From assembly GCA_940671915.1 (NCBI GenBank), contig CALNVZ010003426.1, positions 38,726,869 through 38,790,868 on the forward strand: DNA of 64,000 bases, read 5' to 3'. Position 1 is the first letter of the stretch, and the number at the start of each line of letters is the position of its first letter. Source of the DNA: Paracentrotus lividus. Taxonomy: Eukaryota > Echinodermata > Echinoidea > Camarodonta > Echinidae. Under the pieces are notes generated by a model that saw only the letters and a list, made by a program, of their open reading frames with translations, was not told the origin of the DNA and did no database searches. The position numbers and the translations under genes are program-made. Positions 10,791 through 24,037 of this stretch are shown here, in pieces.

Positions 10791-13239
10791 ATAATAATGC
10801 AGTTCACTCACATGTTTTGGTAATCAGAGTGACTATAGAATAATTGAACACCTGCAGTGTGGCTGTAGTTCCTCATGCAAATTATGATCTATTGTGTTGC
10901 TGCCTTTATATCAAATGAGAAAGTTACTTCATAGCTAGTTCGAAAGAAGGGGATTTATCTTTAAGCTAAGGCCTAGTTGGAACTGACTTATGAGGGTTTT
11001 ATGAATATGGGCCCAGAAGTTTAGGATCAATTTGGCCTCCATAATTTAAAGACCGTATGTTGCCCAGTAATTTTACATGATTATAGAAAGAGGATGAATA
11101 TCTATCTATCTAGCTGCTTATCTATCCTTCTGCTTCCCTCCCTAAGTTTAAGATAAATTTGGCGCCCCTAACTTTAAGCTCAATTTGGCGCCAACTAATC
11201 ATTTGGCGCCCATAATGTTAGTTTGAATTGGCGCCATATATTATAGGTGATTTGATGCCCCTGGGAAAATGCAAAAATAAATGTAACGTGTATTCAAATA
11301 AATTTAAATGTCTTGATGATTAGCATCCTATAATGCAAATTATGGTCAGAGGAAACACAGGCGAGAGCGGAATTTGATGTCTTTGAATGATGAGAAAACA
11401 TGGCATTGCATGCGTTCCTCAGGAACACAATGTAATAACTCATTGGAAAAGAAATGATGCGAGCGCGTAGCACGAGCAAAAATTTTGCTAGTATAATTAT
11501 ACAGATCAGGAGAATTAAAATTTTAGAGACCATATTTCAATAACTAAGTTGTTGCCCCTTAGTTTCAGGTAATTCAGCACACCTCCCTAAGTTCAAAATA
11601 AAGTTGGAGCCCCTAAGTTTAAGATAAATTTGGCATCCCTAAGTCTCAGGTCAATTTGACGCCCTACGTTTAAGCTCAATTTTGCGCCCCAAAATGAATG
11701 TAACGTGAAATCAAATAATTGAAATTTTTTGATGGTTAGAATCCCATAATGTAATATTTTGGTAAGAGGAAAAAACACAGGCGAGCGCGAAGCACGAACG
11801 GAAGTTTTAATGTATTCAAATGATTAGAAAACAGGACATTCATGCGTTCCATGGAACACAATGTAATAATTCATTGGGGAAAAAAGATGCGAGTGCGAAG
11901 CTGCGAGCGAAATTTTGCTATGTATATACAGACCCGGATGCATGAATTTTGAAATTTTGCTCTATCTATATAGAGACCATATCTAAAAAAAAACTTATTG
12001 TTGCCCCCTTAGTTTCAGGTAAATTCGGCGCCCCTTAGTTTCAGATTATTGGGCGCCCTATAAGTGTAAGCTCAATTGGCGCCTAATTTAAAATCGATTT
12101 TACCATATGAAAACGTGAACAATCAAAAAGGACAGTGTTATTTATACCAAACACGCACAGTTCCACTACATGACTAACGACCAGAAAGAATCTTACGGGA
12201 AATGTGTGTACTGGGTATAGACTCTCTCTAGTCTGACCGTCGATATCGCGATAACAATGCCCTAAATAAGACCGTGTAAAAGGAGAGTCGCAAGCTGTGA
12301 GTCAGGATCGAAGTATTTCATCATGTATATTTTTTTTATGATATCAAAAACGCGGGGGAAAATATTGCCAATCACAAGAAGTTAAATCATTGGAAAGAGA
12401 AATTAATATATTTACTTCACTCAGCCGTAACTAGGAAATCGAGTGCGCTGCTGAATTTTACAGAAAGCTTTAGTGACTGCTGTTTACAAAATATCATTTT
12501 CACACAGAAAAACGACCCAAAAATGACTAAAAGGGAGATTTAAAGCTCAAAACGCGAGGTTAGGGTAAAAAAATATTCTTCCCAAGGTTTTATCTTGTTT
12601 TATATACATTACCCTCATAAAACTGTGTAACTAAGTAAATGATCTTCTCGATTTTTTTTATTCCAGTATATCAACAAAACTCCCGTTTTTCGGGCATTCC
12701 TTCCATTGACAATGCGGTGCGTAAAATGGTTTTCCTAGAAAAGAAGCCCCAACGTTTTTCATATGATCCCCTTAACTTCAATTCAGTGCCCCCATAAGTT
12801 TCAATCATCTTGCGCCCGTACGTGTAAGCCATTTGACGCCGCTAAATTGTTGAACATAAATTGAAATTAAAAAAAAAAATAATAATATATATATATAATA
12901 TATAGACAAAAATAATAAATAAATAAAAAATGTAACGGAAAACAAGTCTGTTATGACGGTTAGATCCCATAATGTAAATTCTGGTAAAAAGAGGAAAAAC
13001 ATAGGCGTGTGGAATAGGAACGAAATTGATGATTCGAATGATTAGAAACAGTCATTAACGCGTTCTCGACACGTATATAATCATGGGAAAAGATGATGCG
13101 AGCGCGAAGCGCGAGCGAAATTTTGCTATGCATATATATATATATAATATATATAACACACCAGGAAGCATGGACTTAAATTTTGCTATTCTTGATAGAG
13201 ACCATTTAAAGCACCTTCTGTTTTTTTTGTGTGTGTGTT

Positions 13240-14680
13240 TTTGGGCCCCTTATTTCAGGTAAATAGGATATAGTTGGAGCCACTAAGTTTAAGATAAATT
13301 GGCACCCCTAAGTCTCAGGTCAATTCGGCGCCCCTACATTTGAGCTGCAATCTGGGGTCCTTTAATCTAAGATCGATTTGGCACCTTCCCTTAACTTCAG
13401 ATATAATCAGCGCCCTTAAGTCTCAGGTCATTCACGCCCACTTAATTCAATCATTTTTGCGCCCCTAACATTTTGATCTAAATTGGCGCGCCTTACGTTT
13501 AAGATCATTTTGGCGCCCTCTAGTTTAGTTCGATTTGGCGCCCTCTAAATTTAAGGTCGATTTTGCGCCCTTAAGTTTAAGGTCGATTTTGCAGCCCCTC
13601 CTAAATCTAAGGTCGATTTAGCGCCCTTAAGTTGAAGGTCGATTTGGCGCCCCTATCTAAGTTTCGGGTCAATTTGGCGCCCCAACGTTAAGCTCAATTT
13701 GGTTGCCCCTCTAATTAAGTTTGATTTGGCGCCACCCCTAAATTTAAAGGTCGATTTAGAGCCGCTAAGTTAAGGTCGATTTGGCGTCCCACCTATTTTG
13801 AGGTCAATTTGGCGCCCCTATGTTTAAGCTCAATTGCACCCCTTAGTTTTAAGGCCACTCGGCACCCCTAAGTTTCATTGGCGTGCTTAGTTTTACTGTC
13901 GATTTGGCGCGCCCCCTAATTTTTTTTAAGGGCGCCCCCTTCTACCCCCCTTTTTCAATTTGGCGCCCTTACTTAGTTTAAGGTCGATTCGGCGCCCCTA
14001 AGTTTAATATCAATTAGGCGCCCCAATCTAAGTTTCGGGTCAATTTGGCGCCCCTACGTTTAAGCTCAATTTGGCTCCCCGTATGTTTAATGTCGATCTT
14101 GGCGCCCCATAAATTAAAAGTCGGTTTGGCGCCCCCCTAAATTTAAGGTCAATTTGCGCACCTTAGTTTACTGTCATTTTGGCGCCCTTAAATTTAATGT
14201 CGATTTGGCGCCCCTAAAGTTTAAGGTCAATTTGGCGCCCCTTAGTTTACTGCCGATTGGCGCCCACCTAAATTTAACGTCGATTTGGCTCCTCCCACAC
14301 TCCCTACCGCACCCAATTAAGGTCTTTTTTAGCACCCCAAGTTTAAGTCAACTTGTTAGAAGCGCCCACTTAAGTTTAACTGTCGATTTGGCGCCCCCCC
14401 TATATTTTAAGGGCGCCCCCTTCCCCCTCTCGTTTTCCCTTACTCTCTCTCTCTCTCTCTTCTCTCGTCTCTTTTTCTTTCTTTTTTTCTTTCCTTCCTC
14501 TTTTTCCCCCTTTTCCCCTTCTCTTCCCCCGTTTTTTCCCTTCTCTTTTTTTTTCCCCTTTTTCTTCTTTCTTTGTTTTTCTTCTTTTCTTCCTTTTTCT
14601 TCCTCTTTTCGGCGCCCCCCTGCGCGCCCCCGGGGGCCCGGCAGGCCGTAAAGCCCCCCCCTAGAATACGCGCATGGTAG
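13240..14680 (+). repeat. Minisatellite block plus CT tract and terminal sequence (right module, copy 1)
   Basis: About 50 degenerate units with core TTAAGGTCGATTTGGCGCC run to about 14420, followed by a CT-rich tract (14440-14610), a GC patch and the terminus CTAGAATACGCGCATGGTAG. It is the reverse complement of the module at 985-1800. The open frames here are low-complexity artefacts. Confidence 0.85.
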
Positions 14681-14954
14681 TAAACTGTCGTAATGAAGGG
14701 GAATAATTTTTTTTTTCTGGCTCCGGCAACATCATTTTGCTCCGGCCTTAAATCTTGAATGTGTTTCACCTTACTGCACCTTGGCTATATCTTTGATGTT
14801 CCCAACCTTCCTGGGGATTTTTTAAAATAAGTTTTTAAAACCCCACTTTTCACATTTTTGCATTTTCCTCATTTTAGGGCCCCCTTTGTTCACCCGCCAG
14901 TATTCCTCTTTCGTACCCTCGGGAAACGTGTCTGAGGTGCTTGGTGTTATTCTA
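14681..14954. other. Unassigned spacer
   Basis: AT-rich DNA between the end of segment B and a MITE. Nothing recognised. Confidence 0.4.
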
Positions 14955-15190
14955 AGGGTGCTATCTCACTTCGCGGAGACGTCTCCGCGACAGAATAGAA
15001 ATTTCGTCTTCGCGACGGATAATAGATTAGAGACGTCTCCGAGACGTCCCCTGATTTCGGAGACGGATTTTTTTTTTTTCATAAATTGTCGCGGGGACGT
15101 CTCGGAGACGTCTCTAATACTATTTATCCGTCGCGGAAACGAAATTTTTATTCTGTGCGGAGACGTCTCCTCGAAGTGAGATAGCACCCT
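14955..15190. mobile_element. 236-bp palindromic MITE rich in GGAGACGTCTCC
   Basis: Almost the whole element is one inverted repeat. The ends AGGGTGCTATCTCACTTCG and its complement CGAAGTGAGATAGCACCCT are flanked by TA (14953-14954, 15191-15192). Each arm contains the self-complementary box GGAGACGTCTCC or GAGACGTCTC. The centre is a poly-T. The overlapping open frames on both strands are by-products of the palindrome. Confidence 0.8.
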
Positions 15191-15248
15191 TAAATCTAGG
15201 TTTAGGTCTATTGTTTAGAGGAAGGCTCCGAGTTTATTTAAAATTGGA

Positions 15249-15273
15249 NNNNNNNNNNNNNNNNNNNNNNNNN
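15249..15273. other. Assembly gap (25 N)
   Basis: A run of exactly 25 undetermined bases. The second copy of segment B begins at the first base after it, so the upstream limit of that copy and the order of flanking contigs are not established by this sequence. Confidence 0.99.
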
Positions 15274-18131
15274 TTTGACAAATGAAAAATAAATAGAAAG
15301 CGTAAGTCCATGCTTGCTTCCTCCCCCCCCCCCCTCCCCGATACTGATGGACCACTGAAGATATGATTAATGGGTAATTAATGGGAGCAAACATGTTGCT
15401 AGACAAACCCTCATTTATTTAGCAGGATAGTCTGCATGAACAAAGAAATGGCATTATAAGATGGCTAAGTAATTTCCAGCTTGCTGATTGGTCAAAGGTA
15501 CACATCGCCAGAAAATGTCTATCCCTGCACGCCGTGCATTTTTTGCGCACCCCAAATTGTCTAATGCACGGTTTTGGCGCATGCGCAGTGCAGTGTCTCA
15601 AACATCGAGATTTCGATTAGTACCATAGCTTTATGCTCAATGAGGTCACGTAAAATAGTGAGCGTCTCAAAAGTCGAGATTTCGATTAGTACCATAGCTT
15701 ATGCTCATAAGGTCACGTAAAATGAGGTCTACGTAAAGTATCGCAAAAACCTCTCCACAGTTTAGATATTTTCAGATATCTTTGATATTTGATTATTTTC
15801 ATTATTTCTTCTTCATCCAAGGTTATTGACCTCCGTTCGAATTACTTAGCCATCTTATAAAAGGAATAATGCATTTTCCGTCGTTGTTCAGCGATATGCA
15901 GGGCACTCGAGGTTTCTTCTTCGCATGCACATTCCACACTCGCCTCCGGCTCTGTGTGGAGTGCGCATGCTCAGAAGAAAACTCTGCGGTGCACTGCACA
16001 CTCGCTAAACAACTCCGCGTAATGCATTATTCCTATAATAATGCAGTTCACTCACATGTTTTGGTAATCAGAGTGACTATAGAATAATTGAACACCTGCA
16101 GTTGGCTGTAGTTCCTCATGCAAATTATGATCTATTGTGTTGCTGCCTTTATATCAAATGAGAAAGTTACTTCATAGCTAGTTCGAAAGAAGGGGATTTA
16201 TCTTTAAGCTAAGGCCTAGTTGGCAACTGACTTATGAGGGTTTATGAATATGGGCCAGAAGTTTAGGATCAATTTGGCCTCCATAATTTAAAGACCGTAT
16301 GTTGCCCAGTAATTTTACATGATTATGAAAGAGAGATGAATATCTATCTATCTAGCTGCTTATCTATCCTTCTGCTTCCCTCCCTAAGGTTTAAGATAAA
16401 TTTGGCGCCCCTAACTTTAAGCTCAATTTGGCGCCCAATAATCATTTGGCGCCCATAATGTTAGTTTGAATTGGCGCCATATATTTAGGTGATTTGATGC
16501 CCCTGGGAAAATGCAAAAATAAATGTAACGTGTATTCAAATAAATTTAAATGTCTTGATGATTAGCATCCTATAATGCAAATTATGGTCAGAGGAAAAAC
16601 ACAGGCGAGGAGCGGAATTTGATGTCTTTAATATGATGAGAAAACATTGGCATGCATGCGTTCCTCAGGAACACAATGTAATAACTCATTGGGAAAAGAA
16701 ATGATGCGAGCGCGTAGCACGAGCAAAAATTTTGCTATGTATAATTATACAGATCAGGAGAATTAAAATTTTAGAGACCATATTTCAATACTAATTGTTG
16801 CCCCTTAGTTTCAGGAATTCAGCACACCTCCCTAAGTTCAAAATAAAGTTGGACACCCTAAGTTTAAGATAAATTTGGCATCCCTAAGTCTCAGGCTCAA
16901 TTTGACGCCCCTACGTTTAAGCTCAATTTTGCGCCCCAAAAATGAATGTAACGTGAAATCAAATAATTTGAAATTTTTTGATGGTTAGAATTCCATAATG
17001 TAATATTTTCGGTAAGAGGAAAACACAGGCGAGCGCGACACGAACGGAAGTTTTAATGTATTCAAATGATTAGAAAACAGGACATTTCATGCGTTCCTCA
17101 GGAACACAATGTAAATTCATTGGGGGAAAAAATGATGCGAGTGCGAAGCTGCGAGCGAAATTTTGCTATGTATATACAGACCCGGATGCATGAATTTTGA
17201 AATTTTGCTCTATCTATATAGAGACCATATCTAAAAAAACTATTTGTTGCCCCCTTAGTTTCAGGTAAATTCGGCGCCCCTTAGTTTCAGATTATTTGGG
17301 CGCCTATAAGTGTAAGCTCAATTGGCGCCCTAATAAATCGATTTTACCATATGAAAACGTGAACAATCAAAAAGGACAGTGTTATTATACCAAACACGCA
17401 CAGTTCCACTACAGTGCACTAACGACCAGAAAGAATCTTACGGGAAATGTGTTGTACTGGTATAGACTCTCTCTACGTCTGCACCGTCGATATCGCATAA
17501 CATATGCCCTGAATAAAGACCGTGTTAAAGGAGAGTGCAAGCTGTGCAGTCAGGATCGAAGTATTTCATCATGATATTTTTTTTATGTATCAAAAAACGC
17601 GGGGGAAAATATTACCAATCACAAGAAGTTAAAATCATTGGAAAGAGAAATTAATATATTTACTTCACTCAGCGTAACTAGGAAATCGATGCGCTGCTGA
17701 ATTTTACAGAAAGCTTTAGTGACTGCTGTTGACCAAATATCATTTTCCACAGAAAAAACGACCCAAAAATGACTAAAATGGGAGATTTAAAGCTCAAAAA
17801 CGCGAGGTTGGGGTAAAAAAATATTCTTCCCAAGGTTTTATCTTGTTTATATACATTACCCTCATAAACCTGTGTAACTAAGTAAATGATCTTCTCGATT
17901 TTTTTTATTCCAGTATATTCAACAAAACTCCCGTTTTTCGGGCATTCCTTCCATTGACAATCGTGTGCGTGAAAATGGTTTTTCCTAGAAAGAAGCCCCA
18001 ACGTTTTTCATATATGATCCCCTTAACTTCAATTCAGTGCCCCCATAAGTTTCAAGTCATCTTGCGCGCCCGTACGTGTAAGCTCAATTTGACGCCGCTA
18101 ATATGTTGAACATAAATTGAAATTAAAAAAA

Positions 18132-18162
<31 letters not shown>

Positions 18163-19856
18163 GACAAAAATAATAAATAAATAAAAAATGTAACGTGAAA
18201 ACAAGTCTGTTTTGACGGTTAGATCCCATAATGTAAATTCTGGTTAAAAAGAGGAAAAACATAGGCGTGTGCGAATAGGAACGCGAAATTTGATGCATTC
18301 GAATGATTAGAAACAGGTCATTTTACGCGTTTCTCGACACAATGTAATAAATCAATGGAAAAGATGATGCGGAGCGCGAAGCGCAGCGAAATTTGTCTAT
18401 GCGCTATTTATTATATAATATATATACACACCAGGAAGCATTGAGAAATTTGCCTTTGATAGACCATTTTAAAGCACTTCTGTTTTTTTTGTGTTGTGTG
18501 CTTTCGTTGGCCCTTAGTTTCATGGTTTTAGTAATAGATATAGTTGAGCCACTAAACATGTAAGATATTGGCACCCCCTAAGTCTCAGGTCAATTCTCGG
18601 CCCCCTACATTGAGCTCTGGCGCCTAATCAAGACATTTGGCACCCAAAACTTCAGTATTTAATCAGCGCCCTCTAAGTCTCAGCAATTCGCCAACAGCTT
18701 ATCCTCCCTACATTTTGATCTAAATTTGGCGCCCTTACGTTTAAGATCATTTGCGCCCTCATAAGCTTGTGCGCCCTCTAAAATTTTGCGTTGTCCCTTA
18801 AGTTTAAGGTCGTGCAGCCCCCTACTTAAGGGTCGTTTTAGCGCCCTTAAGTTGAAGGTCGATTTGGCGCCCCTATCTAAGTTTCGGGTCAATTTGGCGC
18901 CCCAACGTTAAGCTCAATTTGGTGCCCCTCTAATTTAAGTTTGATTTGGCGCACCCCTAAATTTAAGGTCGATTGTAGAGCCGCTAAGGTTAAGGTCGAT
19001 TTGGCGTCCCACCTATTTTGAGGGTCAATTTGGCGCCCCTATGTTAAGCTCAATTTGGCACCCCTAGTTTAAGGGCCACTCGGCACCCCTAAGTTTATTG
19101 GCTGTGCTTTATGTTACTGTCGATTTGGCCGCCCCTAATTTTTTTTAAGGGCGCCCCCTTCTCCCCCTTTTTCAATTTGGCGCCCTTACTTAGTTTAAGG
19201 TCGATTCGGCGCCCCTAAGTTTAATATCAATTAGGCGCCCCCATCTAAGTTTCGGGGTCAATTTGCGCCCCTACGTTTAAGCTCAATTGTGCTCCCCGTA
19301 TAGTTTAATGTCGATTTGGCGCCCCCATAAATTAAAAGTCGGTTTGCGCCCCCCTAAATTTAAGGTCAATTTGGCGCACCTTAGTTTACTGTCGATTTTG
19401 GCGCCCTTAATTTTAGTCGATTTGGCGCCCCTAAGTTTAAGGTCTCAATTTGGCGCCCGCTTAGTTTACTGCCGATTGGCGCCCCCTAATTTTAAGTCGA
19501 TTTGGCTCCCCTCCCTCCCCCCATTTAAGGTCTTTTTTGCACCCCAGTTTAAGGTCAATTGGCGCCCCTTAGTTTACTGTCGATTTGGCGCCCCTATATT
19601 TTAAGGGCCGCCCCTTCCCCCTCTCGTTTTTCCCTTATCTCTCTCTCTCCTCTCTCTGCTCTCTGTCTCTTTCTTTCTTTTTTTCTTCCTTCCTCTTTTT
19701 CCCCCTTTTCCTCCTCTTTCCCGTTCCCTTTCTCTTTTTTTTCTCCCTTTTTTTCTTTCTTTTTTTCTTTTTTCTTCCTTTTCTTCCTCTTTTCGGCGCC
19801 CCTGCGCGCCCCCGGGGGCCCGGCCCGTAAGACCCCCCCTCAGATACGCGCATGGT
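15274..19856 (+). repeat. Large duplicated segment B', copy 2
   Basis: Follows 10023-14680 in the same order and orientation: the 10206-10615 MITE as 15457-15857 with TA flanks, the palindromic element as about 15862-16034, an AT-rich middle, minisatellite from about 18500 to 19610, CT tract 19620-19790 and terminus ATACGCGCATGGTAGT at 19841. The part at about 18360-18830 is degraded relative to copy 1 by many short deletions, which looks like poor consensus. No supported gene. Confidence 0.85.
15457..15857. mobile_element. TA-flanked MITE, copy 2
   Basis: Same ends (TAAGATGGCTAAG / CTTAGCCATCTTA) and TA flanks as the 10206-10615 element. It differs by small indels only. Confidence 0.75.
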
Positions 19857-22800
19857 AGTTTCAGATTTTTGGATTTTGTTTGCTTCTCGGATATATTTTT
19901 GGCGACAGAAATATTTTTTCACAACCTATATCTTTGAAAAAGTTCTTCCTCGTTATATAACTCCAGTACAGAAGAAGATTCTTTAACTTCTTAACCCTCT
20001 ACGTAGCTCTTCTAGCTCCAAAACCCTTCTCGCCATCATTAAATCATGGAAAAATAACAAGTCCAGAGTCAACAAATAGCATACAACCTAACTCATGGAA
20101 AAATAACAAGTCCAAAGTCAACAAGTAGCATACACCTAAATTGTTATTCACAAAACCTTACTAAGAACCCCAATAAGTAGTTGATATTCCAGATTGGTCA
20201 TATGCATAACAACAGTGAAAAATACAATAAAAGAATGTGAATATAATATATTGAATACAAATTCATAGAATAGAGACATCTGTTTTGTCTATGCAATGTG
20301 CAGTCTTGAGCAGTCAGCCCACCAAACATTTCCACATATAGGTTTTGTCTTGCTAGTCTCATCCTTCAGACCTCATGATATAATCAGGTTAACTTACCAT
20401 AAATTATCATTGATTTTGAAAAATGTGATATCTTAGAAAATAACAATATTGAAACACAAATTTAGTGGATTGTTCATTTGACATTATAAATAAAAAAACA
20501 TAAAAACTGAAAATTTCGCCAATATCGCTTTAGAAACTCAAATTTGAGGGTAAAATATGTTACATCATAAAACGCTATAGGTGCTCATGATCAACTTTAT
20601 CTTTTTGAAGGAAATTGTGTGACAACTAAGGCAATTAAGGTTTTGTGAATAACAATTTTTAGTTACTAACTAGAGCCGGTTGGCAGCTTTGAAGGAATGT
20701 ATCTGGCAACAATAGAATCATGAATGTTGTCATCATCTACATTTTTCAACTGGAGCTTCTTTTATTGATGTTTGAGGAGGGTGAATAAGATCATACCAAG
20801 CATGTGAAAGAAAATACCTATATACTAATGAGCTTGTATTCATTGACACACCAGAAAAACTTATGAGGGTTTTGTGAATAACAAATTTGACTTAGTGTGG
20901 AACTTCGGTCAATTTAGTTGCTAAGTAGGCTTATGAGGGTTTTATGAATACGGCCCCAGGTCTCTATTACATAGAGCAAAATTTTCGATCGCGCTTCGCG
21001 CTCGCTTCATTTTCCAAAGAGTTATTACATTGTGTTCCTGAGGAATGCATAAAATGTTACGTTTTCAGAGATCATTCCGATACATCAAATTTCTGCTCGC
21101 AATTCATGCTCGCCTATTTTTTCTTTCTTGAACCAGATTATGAGGATTCTGAACAACAAAACATCGATATACATTTGTTTGATTTCACATTACTTGATGG
21201 ACAAATTTCACATGGTTTTATATGGCTTGCTTTCAAATCGTTTTGATGGACAAATTACAGCTCCTGTTCATATGATATTCTGATGAAGAGCTAAACAAAA
21301 CTGATACCCCTAATTGCTTAGAATTCTTTACTTTCTGATCGTAAAGTGGAGGGGAAAAAAATCCGATCGCCGCTCGCCGCTCGTATTTAGAAATATTCGT
21401 ACTTTCATCTAATCTTATACGGTAATACCTCATATACCTAGAAATTCTTTTCCATAGAACTCACCATTGGCAAGTATAAAAAAAAAAAAAAAAAAAAAAA
21501 CTTCAAATAAATATTATTCAAAATCCTTCAACATACATTTAATCCATGAGCCTATGCTTGCCTGGCGGGGGGGGGCGCCATATTGAAAATACCGGGCGCC
21601 AAATTCACGTCGCGCCCCGGGTAAAAACATTCACGAATTAGCATTTTAAATGATTTAACTAAAGTTGAGTTTTTTTTTTCTTCCTGTTACACCTAAAACT
21701 GCAGTAAAACAGAGCCACAGTCTAGATCTAGATGAGCAAGAATTTGAAATTCAATTGGCAAGATGCAACCTTGTGTCAGAAAAAGATGCAGCAGCTTCCT
21801 TCAAAAAGCTGCAATACAGGGGGCGTGGAGCGGGGGGGGGCTTCAGGGCTTTAGGGCTTCAGCCCCCCCACTTGCAGCTCAGCCCCTCCACTTTCAAAAC
21901 AATCCGCGGCCCCTCCATAGGGGGGGGGGGAAGTAATTTTGACGAGCTCGGTCTCCAAAACCTGTGATGGGTATTCTCTCTTAAAATCTGAACGAGCATA
22001 CGTGTATGTTTATCCTGGGGGGGGGGGGTGACTGTTCCCTGATCTGCGCAATTTGAATTTTTTACTATAGAATTCATGCAGACTCGTCTATGTCATGCAT
22101 GCGTTGTCTTACATAATTATGAGTATAAAAGAAAGAAAAAAATGAACTTTCAATATGACTTTATGCCGTTTTCATGCCTCTTTATTTGTTTTCACCTATA
22201 CAGATGACTGACCATCCAGATTCAACTTTTTCTGAGACGCACTTGTAATAGGTGGACCGAAGTGACTGGCCGGAAAAAAGGGGGGGGGGGGCGGGCGGCT
22301 CTCGAGTAAAAAAAGAAAAGAATATGTATCTGAAACGATAATATTAATAGCAGAAGAACGTGTAACAACTCTAGGCCCTATATAAATCAAAATATTACCT
22401 TCCTATCCTCAGATTGGTTCTGAAGACGAAGCTACGAAGCAAGAGGTCAAAACCAAATTTCACCCATTTACACACTTTTTTTTTTTTTTTTTTTTTTTTT
22501 TGTGGGGGGGGGATAATATTAGTAATAATAATGATTAATTTAAAGAGGTTTGTATATGCATTTATATGAATTAGGCCTAAGGTTCATTTTTAGATGGGCC
22601 AGCATCATGATGGGTGCTTGGAGGATCAGGATAAAACCTTCAAATTTCATGCTCTATTTTAACAAAAATCATGAACATGTAATTATGTTTTTAAAGGAAA
22701 TTTCCCCTTTAGACCTTAATGGCTGGTCATTTTTTACCTTATAATAATAAATCAAATTGTAATATAATATGCAAATAGCTCCATTTTGGAGCTCAAAAGA

Positions 22801-23085
22801 TTTCACCTCCATCACCCCAGCATAAATAAAGCTACAGAGGAATGTCATTTTAAAATGGCAAATGGGCGCTTCATGAGTGCTTTTCAAAATATATAATAAT
22901 AAAAAAAAAAAAAAAAAAAAAACAAAAACAAAACAAAAACAAAAACAAAAAAACAAAAACAACAAACGAAAACACCCCACTAAATGGTGGAGTGCATAAT
23001 GCTGCACAACCTTGATCTGATACCAGTATCTTTTCTGAATATAGTTCGTTTTCTTAATAAAAATGAGAAAAAATTAAATAGATAA

Positions 23086-23119
<34 letters not shown>

Positions 23120-23640
23120 CCAATGATAATGTCGAACATGTAGTTGCGTATTTAGTTACCAAAATGTGATTTGATACCCCTAACAAAATATCCTATTTGC
23201 ATTGTCCAGGCACTATGGGGGAAAAAAGCGAAATAACAAAAAATAATAACCGCTATATAATATTGCATCGATGATTGCCCCGACCCCCTCTTTTTTCTCT
23301 AGCTCTCTTTTCTTTTTTTCTTGTATGTGTTTTTCTTTGCAGTTTTAAACTACCACCCCTAGTATCGCTACATCATACATGGTTAGGGGGAGGGAACAAT
23401 ACCATGATAATAGCTTCATCTTTATTTTCCCCATTTTGGAGGGAATAGAGGCCATATATTTTTCTCTGGAGAGAGGGTATTAATCTTCTAAATATGACAG
23501 TAGGATAGGGCCTACATTCATTTAGGCACTAGATCTGTAAATAATTTGGTTTTTTAAAGAGAAATCGAGTTTATTTTTTAAATATTTTTTTTAGTGGATA
23601 GGAGTATATGCGGTTATGAAGGTAACATAGTGTTTATACA

Positions 23641-23778
23641 CAGTGGCGGATCCAGGATTTGAAAATAGAGGGGGCGTCAGGATCGATAAGGGGGTGAGCC
23701 GCCGAAATTTTTAGATTTTCATGAGTTGTTTTTAATTTATAGAGGGGGTCCCTGCGCCCCCGCATGGATCCGCCACTC
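23641..23778 (+). mobile_element. Short hAT-like MITE, copy in segment A'
   Basis: CAGTGGCGGATCCAGG at the left and TGGATCCGCCACT at the right form imperfect terminal inverted repeats around about 110 bp. No clear target duplication. It is the partner of 6144-6280. Confidence 0.6.
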
Positions 23779-23879
23779 ATCTATCTAAAATTTCAGCATT
23801 TCATATCTATTATCATTTCATAAAATTATTTTTATCTGACCTCCACCCTAATTAATTCCAACCATCCTAATATTTTGAA

Positions 23880-24037
23880 AGCACCCGGCCCTCGGCTCGA
23901 TTATGTCTGCTGCCATCTTTCGACGACTTTCGTCGTGATGGACGCTGATTGAAAATGGCACTTTCGTCAACATTCCGTTGAAGCCTTCATTCAAACCTTG
24001 AATTAAACACCGATTCTGAGGACTTTCTGCATTTTAG
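23880..24037 (+). promoter_or_regulatory. Candidate promoter and non-coding first exon (CEP290?)
   Basis: A less AT-rich stretch ends in CATTTTAG|GTAAGAAC, a good 5' splice-site consensus with the donor at 24038. CEP290 needs an upstream non-coding exon because a clean acceptor (CTTTCATACAG) lies at 27341, before the start codon. This is an inference: no transcript evidence exists here, and the stretch lies inside duplicated segment A', whose other copy reads GTAAAA at the same place. Confidence 0.22.

Larger units (their letters stand above)
8953..11011. mobile_element. ~2-kb terminal-inverted-repeat element spanning the A/B join
   Basis: The left end GGGGCCGTATTCATAAACCC (8954) and right end GGGTTTTATGAATATGGGCC (about 10990-11010) are inverted complements, extended inward by CTCATAAG. 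Interior motifs such as TTATTCACAAAACCTCA recur. No transposase frame is visible. The element bridges position 10022, showing that segments A and B are natively contiguous in copy 1. In copy 2 its two ends lie in the same orientation at about 16235-16258 and 20930-20958. Confidence 0.6.
10023..14680 (+). repeat. Large duplicated segment B, copy 1 (direct partner at 15274-19856)
   Basis: Starts TTTGACAAATGAAAAATAAA and ends at ATACGCGCATGGTAGT. It is repeated in direct orientation downstream with many 1-base indels. It contains a TA-flanked MITE (10206-10615), a palindromic element (10619-10790), short GGCGCC minisatellite patches (11150-11240, 11580-11690, 12000-12090), an AT-rich middle, the main minisatellite block and the CT tract. 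No supported gene. Confidence 0.85.

Noticed and set aside
13240..14420. CRISPR-like array
   Set aside because: Units of 22-26 bp are contiguous and degenerate without unique spacers, and the DNA is eukaryotic. It is a minisatellite.
14886..15187. Open frames on both strands with repeated ETSPR / DVSETS motifs
   Set aside because: They arise from the palindromic MITE; the same peptide words on both strands follow from the inverted repeat.
17678..18001. 107-codon open frame on the minus strand in segment B'
   Set aside because: It is broken by indels in the other copy (about 12430-12730), so it is not conserved between two nearly identical copies.
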